Assembly: GCF_001191005.1 (NCBI RefSeq)
Contig: NZ_CP012201.1
Coordinates: 1,116,001 to 1,180,000, forward strand
Length of the DNA stretch: 64,000 bases
Reading direction: 5' to 3'
From: Massilia sp. NR 4-1
Lineage (GTDB): Bacteria; Pseudomonadota; Gammaproteobacteria; Burkholderiales; Burkholderiaceae_D
In this document: positions 16,947-25,500 of the stretch, one piece after another
Position numbering within the stretch: position 1 is the stretch's first letter
Layout: each line of letters begins with the position of its first letter
Program-made: the position numbers and the translations under genes
The notes under the pieces: generated by a model
Databases searched by the model: none
Told to the model about the DNA's origin: nothing
Seen by the model: the letters and a program-made list of their open reading frames with translations, nothing else

Positions 16947-19900
16947 ATGCGGTTTCGATCGGATTGGAGTGGTGTCCTTTTCAGCGCGCAAAGAACGATG
17001 CGCACCTTGCTGGCGGCGCTGGCCATCTGCGCGGCCGGCGGCATGGCGGCGGCCGGAGAGGTCCGTTACGTCTATGACGAAACCGGACGGCTGGTACAGG
17101 TCATCTCTCCAGACGGCAGCAGCGTCGAATACCACTACGACGCTGTAGGCAATATCGCCAGCGCCAAAAAGCTCGGCGAATCCACGCTCGCCATCACCGA
17201 GTTCTCGCCGAATTCGGGCGGCGCCGGCATCCCGGTGCGGATTTACGGCAGCGGTTTCGATCCCAGCCCGGCCGCCAACACGGTGCGCTTCAACGGCGCC
17301 CAGGCCCAGGTCGTGAGCGCCAGCAAGACCGAACTGTCCGTGACGGTGCCGGCCGGCGCCACCAGCGGCAAGATCAGCGTCAGCAACGCCAAGGGCACGG
17401 TCAGCAGCGCGCAGGACTTCAAGATCGGCAACCAGCTGGCGCCCGTCATCACTTCCTTCACGCCCACCATCGGCACGCGCGGCACGGCCGTGACCATCAA
17501 CGGCAGCAATTTTGCCGCCGACCGCGCCGGCAACAAAGCCAGTTTCGGCAATATGCTGGGTAATGTCAGCAGCGCCGCCGCGGACAAGCTGGTGGCGACG
17601 GTGCCCGGCGCGGGCGCCTCGGGCAAGATTGGCGTGACCACGGCAAATGGCCGGGGAATCAGCAGCGACGATTTCTACGCCGTGCCGACCGGCGTGAATG
17701 TGGCTGACATCGAATACACCGGCCGCCTGCAAGTGGGCGCACCGCCGCAGCCCGTGAACATCGTCAATCCGGGCAAGAAAGCCTTACTGCTGTTCGACGG
17801 CACGCCGCGCGATCTGCTTACCCTGGTTTCCTCCGGCGGCAATTTCGCCAGCAGCGTGAGCATCACCGCCTACCGCAACGACGGCACCAGCTTCCATTCC
17901 GCAGGCTTGAGCGCGGCCAGCGCCGTCGATCTGCCGGCGCTGCCGGCCGGCGGAACCTATACGCTGATCCTCAGCCCCGGCTCCAGCGACAAGGGCAGGA
18001 TCGATCTGCAACTGAAGCCGGAAGCGCGCGGCGCGCTGGTGCTGGATGGCGACGCGTTGCAGGTGACGCTGACGCCGGGCCAGAACGGCCGCTATACCTT
18101 CACCGGCCGCGCGGGGCAGGGCGTAGGACTGGGCTACCTCAATGTGGCGACCGTGCCGGCCAGCCAGAGCATCTACTACCGCGTCTTCAATCCGGACGGC
18201 ACGCAGCTGTTCAGCGACAGCTGGAGCAATAGCAACAGCAATACGCTGCCCCTGCTGCCTGTGAATGGCAGCTACGCGCTGCAGGTCGACCCGAGCGGCA
18301 TTGCCAGCGCCAGCCTGCAGCTGATCGCGTCCTCCGACCTGACCGGGCAGCTGGTGGCCGATGGCCCAGGGCTGAGTTTCAATACCAGCCGCGTCGGCCA
18401 GAACGGCCGCTATACTTTCAGCGGTACGGCGGGCCAGAAATTCTGGCTGACCTTCTCCAACGCGGCCTTCGCTTCCGGCGCCAGCGTGCGCGTGCTGAAA
18501 CCGGATGGCAGCGCGCTGGATTCGAGTTCCGTCAGCACGGGCGTCAGCAATATGGATATCCAGGCCTTGCCGGTGGCCGGCACCTACACGGTGCTGATCG
18601 ATCCGAGCGGCCTGACCGTGGGCAAAGTGGACATCCAGCTCAAATCCGTGCCGGCCGACAAGACGGGAACCATCGAGATCAATGGCGCGGCGCTGCCGCT
18701 GGAACTGGCCGTCCACCAGAAAGCTGCGATCACCTTCAGCGGCACGGCGGGCCAGCGTCTGGGCCTGGGTTATACCGGCGTGGCGACGCTGCCGGCCAAC
18801 CAGAGCATCTACTACACCGTCTACAAGCCTGACGGCACGCAGTTGTTCAGCGACAGCTGGAGTGCGAACAACAGCAATAATCTGCCAGCCTTGCCGGTGA
18901 CGGGCGACTATAAGATCGCCGTCTACAGCAACAATATCAGCGCCTCGCTGAATACCACGTTGACCCTGTCGGCCGATATCGCAGGCGCGCTGGAAACCGA
19001 TGGCGCCACTGTCACATACAATAGCGACCGCGTTGGCCAGAACGGCCGCTACACCTTCAACGGCACGGCGGGGCAGAAATTCTGGCTGACCTTCTCCAAC
19101 GGCAGTTTCGCCTCCAGCGTCAATGTGAGCGTGCTGAAACCGGACGGCAGCTCGCTGGTTTCCGGTTCGGTCGCCAAATCCTCGGTCGATCTGGATATTC
19201 CCACCTTGCCCGCGGCAGGCACCTACACGGTCTTCATCGACCCGACCGGCATCATCACCGGCAAGGTGGACCTGCAGTTGAAAGGTGTGCCGGCCGACCG
19301 TACCGGAACGATCGAGATCGACGGCGCACCGCTGGCGCTGGATCTGGCCGTGCACCAGAAGGCCATGATCAGCTTCAACGGCACGGCGGGCCAGCGCCTG
19401 GGCCTGGGTTATACCGGCGTGGCGACGGTGCCGGTCAACCAGAGCATCTACTACACCGTCTACAAGCCGGACGGCACGCAGCTGTTCAGCGACAGCTGGA
19501 GCGGCAATAGCAGCAATAACCTGCCGGCCTTGCCGGTGGCAGGCGAGTACAAGATCGCCGTGTACAGCAATACCGTCAGCGCCTCGTTGAAAACGACGCT
19601 GACCTTGTCGGCCGATCTTGCTGCCGCGCTGGAAGCCGATGGCGCCACCGTTACGCACAACAGCGACCGCGTGGGCCAGAATGGCCGCTATACCTTCACC
19701 GGCAGCGCGGGCCAGAAGCTGTGGGTGACGCTGTCGAACGGCAGTTTCGCATCCGGCGTCAGCATCTCGGTGCTGAAACCGGACGGCTCCTCGCTGACGT
19801 CCAGCTCGGTCAGCAAGTCTGTGGTGAACTTCGATATTCCGGCGCTGCCGGTGGACGGGACATACACCGTCCTGGTCGATCCAAGCGGTATCGTCACCGG

Positions 19901-22472
19901 CAAGGTGGATATCCAGCTGAAGAATGTCCCAGCCGACAAGACCGGTGCGATAGAGATCAACGGCGCGTCCTTGCCGCTCGACCTGGCCATCCACCAGAAA
20001 GCCTTGATCAGCTTTACCGGCGCGGCGGGGCAGCGTCTGGGCCTGGGCTACACCAATGTGGCGACTGTCCCTGCCAGCCAGAGTATTTCCTACGTCGTAC
20101 TCAAACCGGATGGCAGCCAATTATTCAGCGACAGCTGGAGCAACAGCAATAGCAACAACCTGCCGGCGCTGCCGGTGGCGGGCGAGTACAAGATCAGCAT
20201 CGCGCCATCCAATATCGCCGCTTCCGCCAGCTTGGTGCTGACAGCATCGGCCGATATCACCGGCGTGTTGACCGTCGATGCCGCGCCGCTTACCTTCATG
20301 ACGGCGCGCGTGGGGCAGAACGGCCGCTTCACCTTCAGCGGCGAGGCGGGGCAGAAGCTGTGGCTGACGCTGGCCAACGGGAACTTCCCCTCCAGCGTCA
20401 GCGTCAGCGTGCTGAAACCCGATGGCAGCGCGCTGGTTTCGACCTCGGTTTCCACTTCGGTCAACAATCTGGATATTCCCGCCTTGCCAGCGGCAGGCAC
20501 CTACACGGTCTTCATCGACCCGAGCGGCATCACCACCGGCAAGGTCGATGTGCAGCTAAAAGGCGTGCCGGCCGATCAGGTGATTCCGATTGCTGTCGAC
20601 GGCGCGCCGGTGGTGCTCGATATGGCGGTGCACCAGCGCGCCACCTTGAGCTTCGATGGTGTGGCGGGCCAGCGTCTGGGTCTGGGCTATACCAATATGT
20701 CGACCGTGCCGGCCAGCCAGAGTATCTACTACACCGTGTACAAGCCGGATGGCAGCCAGCTGTTCAGCGACAGCTGGAGCGGCAATAACAGCAACAACCT
20801 GCCAGCCCTGCCGGTCAGCGGCGCCTACAAGATTGCCGTCTACACCAGCAATATCGCGGCTTCCTTCAAGGTGACGGTGGGTCTCTCGGCCGATTTGCCT
20901 GGCGCGCTGGAGGCCGACGGCCCCGCGCTGACCTTCAATACCAGCCGCGTGGGCCAGAATGGGCGCTTCACCTTCAACGGCACGGCGGGCAAAAAATACT
21001 GGCTGACCTTCTCGAACGGTGCGCTGACGGCCGGCATCAGCGTCAGCATATTGAAACCGGACGGCAGCTCGCTGGCCAGCACTTCGGCCAGCAATTCGAC
21101 CTCGTACTTCGATATTCCAGTGCTGCCGGCCGACGGCGTGTACAGCATCTTCCTCGACCCAAGCGGCGTCACGGTCGGCAAGGTCGACGTACAGCTGAAG
21201 AGCGTTCCGGCCGATTTCGAGGCGGCGCTGGCCATTGATGGCACGCCGGTTGCCCTCGATCTGGCCGTCCACCAGCGTGCCGTGCTGAGTTTTAACGGGA
21301 CCGCAGGCCAGCGGCTGGGTGCGGGCTATACGGGCTTGAGCACGGTGCCGGCCAGCCAATCGGTCTACTTCACCGTCTTCAAACCGGACGGCGCCCAGCT
21401 GTTCAGCGACAGCTGGAGCTCGAACAACAGCAATAATTGGCCAGCCTTGCCGGTTGGCGGCAGCTATAAGCTGATCGTCTACGGCGCGGCGCTGAACAGC
21501 GCCGTGAAGGCCACGATCACGCTGTCGGCCGATGCCGCCGGCGTGCTGACGCCGGGCGCCGCACCGCTGCAATTCCTCAGCACGCGGCCGGGCCAGAACG
21601 CGCGCTACAGTTTCAGCGGCGATGCCGGCCAGCGCCTGTGGCTGACGTATTCCGGCTCCACCTTCCCCGGCGGCGCCAGCATCTATGTGTATAAACCGGA
21701 CGGCAGCAGCCTGGCTTCGACCAGCTCCAGCAGCAGTACGGAGCTGGACTTGCCCGCCTTGCCGGTGGCGGGTACTTATACCGTGTTCATCGATCCCTCC
21801 GGCGCGTCGGTCGGCCAGGCCAATGTGCAGCTGCGCGCCGTGCCGGCCGACAGCACAGCGGCCATCGCCATCGACGGCGCGCCGGTGGCGCTCGACCTGC
21901 AACTGCACCAGAAAGCGGTGCTGAGCTTCGACGGCGTAGCCGGGCAGCGCCTGGGCCTGGGCTACACCGGCCACGCCACGGTGCCGGCCAGCCAGTCCAT
22001 CACCTACCGCGTGCTCAAGCCGGACGGCAGCCAGTTGTTCAGCGACAGCTGGAGCAATAACAACAGCAACGACCTGCCAGCCTTGCCGGTCGGCGGCACC
22101 TACACCGTGCACGTGCAGCCGCCCACCACAGCCACGGCGAAGGTAACGGTCAGCTTGTCGGCCGATGTGCCGGGCACCCTGGTGCAGGGCGGTGCGGCGG
22201 TGCGCTTCGCCAGCAGCCGCGTTGGCCAGAACGGGCGCTTCACTTTCGCCGGCACGGCGGGGCAGACCGGATCGCTGCAATTCAGCGGCGGCACGTTCCC
22301 GTCTTCGGCCAGCGTCTATGTCTACAAGCCTGATGGCGCCAGCCTGACCAGCACCAGCGTCAGCACCAGCGGAACGCTGAATCTGCCGGCCTTGCCTGTT
22401 GCCGGATCGTATACCGTTTTCATCAATCCTTCTGCTGCCACCATTGGCCAGGTCGATATCCAGTTGAAGTGA
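16947..22472 (+). CDS. Cassette 2 protein A: long exported YD-motif / IPT-TIG / PPC-repeat protein
   Basis: 1841 residues from the ATG at 16947, which has the same upstream AAGGGGTGGCGGCA and the same MRFRSDW start as copy 1. Signal peptide, YD motif (RYVYDETGRL ... EYHYDAVGNI) and two IPT/TIG domains match copy 1 closely. The array has one divergent unit plus 14 units in seven type-1/type-2 pairs, four pairs more than copy 1, which accounts for the 855 extra residues. FSDSWS..NSNNLPALP and KFWLTFSN recur almost unchanged. No catalytic residues or anchor are visible; the protein ends in VDIQLK straight after the last unit. B lies 57 bases downstream. The role is inferred to be structural or adhesive. 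Confidence 0.85.
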   Translation: MRFRSDWSGVLFSAQRTMRTLLAALAICAAGGMAAAGEVRYVYDETGRLVQVISPDGSSVEYHYDAVGNIASAKKLGESTLAITEFSPNSGGAGIPVRIYGSGFDPSPAANTVRFNGAQAQVVSASKTELSVTVPAGATSGKISVSNAKGTVSSAQDFKIGNQLAPVITSFTPTIGTRGTAVTINGSNFAADRAGNKASFGNMLGNVSSAAADKLVATVPGAGASGKIGVTTANGRGISSDDFYAVPTGVNVADIEYTGRLQVGAPPQPVNIVNPGKKALLLFDGTPRDLLTLVSSGGNFASSVSITAYRNDGTSFHSAGLSAASAVDLPALPAGGTYTLILSPGSSDKGRIDLQLKPEARGALVLDGDALQVTLTPGQNGRYTFTGRAGQGVGLGYLNVATVPASQSIYYRVFNPDGTQLFSDSWSNSNSNTLPLLPVNGSYALQVDPSGIASASLQLIASSDLTGQLVADGPGLSFNTSRVGQNGRYTFSGTAGQKFWLTFSNAAFASGASVRVLKPDGSALDSSSVSTGVSNMDIQALPVAGTYTVLIDPSGLTVGKVDIQLKSVPADKTGTIEINGAALPLELAVHQKAAITFSGTAGQRLGLGYTGVATLPANQSIYYTVYKPDGTQLFSDSWSANNSNNLPALPVTGDYKIAVYSNNISASLNTTLTLSADIAGALETDGATVTYNSDRVGQNGRYTFNGTAGQKFWLTFSNGSFASSVNVSVLKPDGSSLVSGSVAKSSVDLDIPTLPAAGTYTVFIDPTGIITGKVDLQLKGVPADRTGTIEIDGAPLALDLAVHQKAMISFNGTAGQRLGLGYTGVATVPVNQSIYYTVYKPDGTQLFSDSWSGNSSNNLPALPVAGEYKIAVYSNTVSASLKTTLTLSADLAAALEADGATVTHNSDRVGQNGRYTFTGSAGQKLWVTLSNGSFASGVSISVLKPDGSSLTSSSVSKSVVNFDIPALPVDGTYTVLVDPSGIVTGKVDIQLKNVPADKTGAIEINGASLPLDLAIHQKALISFTGAAGQRLGLGYTNVATVPASQSISYVVLKPDGSQLFSDSWSNSNSNNLPALPVAGEYKISIAPSNIAASASLVLTASADITGVLTVDAAPLTFMTARVGQNGRFTFSGEAGQKLWLTLANGNFPSSVSVSVLKPDGSALVSTSVSTSVNNLDIPALPAAGTYTVFIDPSGITTGKVDVQLKGVPADQVIPIAVDGAPVVLDMAVHQRATLSFDGVAGQRLGLGYTNMSTVPASQSIYYTVYKPDGSQLFSDSWSGNNSNNLPALPVSGAYKIAVYTSNIAASFKVTVGLSADLPGALEADGPALTFNTSRVGQNGRFTFNGTAGKKYWLTFSNGALTAGISVSILKPDGSSLASTSASNSTSYFDIPVLPADGVYSIFLDPSGVTVGKVDVQLKSVPADFEAALAIDGTPVALDLAVHQRAVLSFNGTAGQRLGAGYTGLSTVPASQSVYFTVFKPDGAQLFSDSWSSNNSNNWPALPVGGSYKLIVYGAALNSAVKATITLSADAAGVLTPGAAPLQFLSTRPGQNARYSFSGDAGQRLWLTYSGSTFPGGASIYVYKPDGSSLASTSSSSSTELDLPALPVAGTYTVFIDPSGASVGQANVQLRAVPADSTAAIAIDGAPVALDLQLHQKAVLSFDGVAGQRLGLGYTGHATVPASQSITYRVLKPDGSQLFSDSWSNNNSNDLPALPVGGTYTVHVQPPTTATAKVTVSLSADVPGTLVQGGAAVRFASSRVGQNGRFTFAGTAGQTGSLQFSGGTFPSSASVYVYKPDGASLTSTSVSTSGTLNLPALPVAGSYTVFINPSAATIGQVDIQLK
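17691..22469 (+). repeat. In-gene PPC-like repeat array, 1 divergent unit + 7 pairs
   Basis: The period is about 639 bases (213 residues): for example, successive type-1 units begin near 18669 and 19308. Middle units are much more alike than the first and last, the pattern left by recent unequal exchange inside the array. The outer units correspond one-to-one to those of copy 1. Confidence 0.88.
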
Positions 22473-22529
22473 TGCCGGCCGTTCGAATTCATGAGAGACA
22501 GAACCATGACTGTACGAGGGAATGCCGCA

Positions 22530-25500
22530 ATGTCTGAACGTCACGTGATGAGCCGCCGCCTGCGCTGGCTGCCTGCCTTGCTCCTGCCCGTGCTGCTGGC
22601 CGCACCGGCCGGGGCGCAAAATCCCGCCGCCGATGCGCCGCGTCCCGGCTTGCAGACGCTGGCCGCGCCGGCGCCGCTGGCCCGTCCCGGCCAGAGCGTC
22701 ACCCAGCTGCCGGACGGGCGCTGGCTGCTGCTGGGCGGGCAGGGCGTGGACCAGGAGGCCGTGGCTGGCGTCGAACTGCTGGACGCGGCGAGCGGCAAGA
22801 AGGAAAAACTGGCCGGCGCCTTGCTGCAGGCCCGCCGCAGCCACAGCGCGACCCTGCTGCCTGACGGCAGTGTGCTGGTGCTGGGCGGTGTGGACAGCAG
22901 CGGCAATATGGTGGCAGCGGCCGAACAGGTGGACCCGGTCCAGGGCCGCTCCCAAGCCTTGCCGCCGCTGCCCCTGATCGCGCGCAGCGGTCATAGCGCC
23001 ACCGTGCTGGCCGATGGCCGCCTGCTGATCGCGGGCGGCGCCGATGCGCGTGGCAGGCCGGTGTACGAGGCGGAAATCTACGACCCGCTCACGCGCCAGG
23101 TCGAGCGCTTCAATCCCAAGCTGGAAAGTGCACGCCTGCACCATCTGGCCGCCTTGTTGCCCAGTGCCGAGGTGCTGCTGTGGTCCGGCAGCGACGGCGA
23201 GAAGCGCAGCCTTGACAACGGCGAGCTGTATGATCCGGGCAGCCAGCGCTTCAGCAGCGTCAGCGCGGCCGGGCTGGATGACTTGGCGGCACAACTGGCT
23301 GCACCCGCGCCATTGGCGCTGGCGGGCAGCCGCCCGGAAGCCGAAGCCAATGCGGCGCCGGTGGACCAGCCCTTCGTCCTGCGCTTCAACCAGGCTATGG
23401 ATGTGCGTTCGCTGAACGGCGCCAGCGTCACCCTGCTTGGTCCGCATGGCACGGTGCCGCTGAAAGTGGTGCCGGTGGAGCAGGGCTTGCTGGCCTTCGC
23501 CAAACCGGCGGTGGACCTGCTGCCGGACAGCCGCTACACCCTGTTTGTCGATGGCGCGCGTAGCCGCAGCGGCGTGCCGCTGGGCTTTACTTCGCTGGGT
23601 TTCAGTACCGCGCGCCTGGCAGCACCGTCCGGCGGGAATGCTGCTGCCGGCAGTGCGGACGCCGTGCCGATTTCGTTGCCGCCGGCTGCCGGCAGCGGCC
23701 AGGACGCCAGCCGAGCCGGTAGCGGCGCGGGCGGCAGTGGCAGCGCTGCGGCCGCCGTTGATGCCGCTCCACAGCCCGCGGCCGCCCGGCAGTACGGCGC
23801 GCTGGAAAAGCAGGCGATGGCCGCTGCGGAAAGCGTGATGCAGAGTGAAGTCTGGCAGCCCGACGCTACCGCCCTGAAAGGCGACTGGCGCGCCAAGCGC
23901 GGTGAGAGCCCCATGCAGAAACTGCCGCCGCTGCAGGCGCCGCCCGGCGAAACGGCGTTGGCCGGCCAGGTGCTGACCATGCATGGCCGCGGCCTGCGCA
24001 ATGTGCGCCTGCAGATCGGCGATCAGACGGTGTTGAGCGACGACACCGGCCGCTTCCTGCTGCGCGGCATCCCAGCCGGCGTGCAGGTACTGAGCATCGA
24101 CGGTTTCGCCGCCGACAAGGAAGCCACGCGCTACGGCTATTACCAGGTGCGCGTCGATGTGCATGCGGGGAAAACCACGGCCCTCGGCTACACCATCTGG
24201 AGCAGCCGCCTCGATCCGGCCGGCAATGTGGCCATCGCCTCGCCCAACGATAAGGAAGTGGTGCTGACTTCGCCCCGCATTCCCGGCCTGGAATTGCGCA
24301 TCCCGGCCGGCAGCGTGATCCGCGACCGCAGCGGCAAGATCGTGACCGAACTGAATATGACGGCCATTCCGGTGGACCGCCCGCCATTCCCGCTGCCGAA
24401 TGTCGATGTGCCGGTCTACTTCACGGTGCAGCCGGGCGGCGCCTCGATCACCAGCACCAATACCCGCAGCCAGCAGGGCGCGCGCCTGATCTATCCGAAT
24501 TTCAGTGGCGCCGCGCCCGGCAGCCGTGTCGATTTCTGGAACTATGATGCGCGCGGCAAGGGCTGGTATGTGTATGGCCAAGGCACTGTCAGCCAGGACG
24601 GCAAGCAAGCCATTCCCGATGCCGACGTGAGGATTTACGAGTTCACCGGCGCCATGATTTCCGTGCCCAGCAACGGCCCGCCGGAAGGCCCGCCGCCCGG
24701 CGGCTGCGGCGGTGGTGGTGGCGGCGGCTGCAATACCGATGGCAACCAGCCGCCCCAGCCCAGCGGCTGCGCCGGCGATCCGGTCGATTGCGCCACCGGC
24801 TTGTTCCTGAATGCGGCGACCGACTTGACCGTGGCGGACGTCATTCCGCTCCACGTTGCGCGCAGCTACCGCCCGCGCGATCCGGCTTCGCGCGCCTTCG
24901 GCATCGGCACCAATCTGTCTTACGACTTCTTCCTGGTGGGCGACACCAGCCCCTGGACCTACCAGGAGCTGATCCTGCCCGATGGCGGCCGTCTGCGCTA
25001 CAAGCGCATTTCTGCGGGCACCGGCTATACCGATGCGGTCTACCAGCACACCACGTCCACCACGCGCTACTATGGCTCGACCCTGCGCTATAAAGGCGGC
25101 AGCTGTTATTGGGAGTTGAAGCTGAAGGACGGCGAAGCCATCTGCTTCCCGGAATCCATGAACTCCACGGTGGCACGGGCGGCGGCGGCCACCTCCTTGA
25201 GCGACCGCTATGGCAATACGCTGACCTTTACCCGTACCAGCAACAATCTGACGCGGGTGGCTTCACCTGGCGGCCGCTATATCGACTTCACCTACGACAG
25301 CAAGAACCGCATCACCCAAGCCAGCGACAACGCCGGCCGCACCGTGGGCTATGAATACGATACCGCCGGCCATCTGGTGAAAGTCACCGATCCGCTGGGC
25401 CAGAGCGAAGCGTTCACCTATGATGCCGCCCACAATATGCTGACGGTGCAGGATAAGCGCGGCAATCTGATGGTGAGCAATGTGTATGACGCGAACAACC

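Noticed and set aside
17691..22469. CRISPR-like or satellite repeat
   Set aside because: Period is ~639 bases in frame with coding sequence; units are protein domains, not short identical repeats with unique spacers.
20556..25049. Antisense open frame of ~1500 codons opposite the second cassette
   Set aside because: It is rich in Ala/Gly/His/Arg/Gln runs with no domain pattern, and mirrors the repeat structure of the genes on the other strand. High GC and codon bias keep such shadow frames open.
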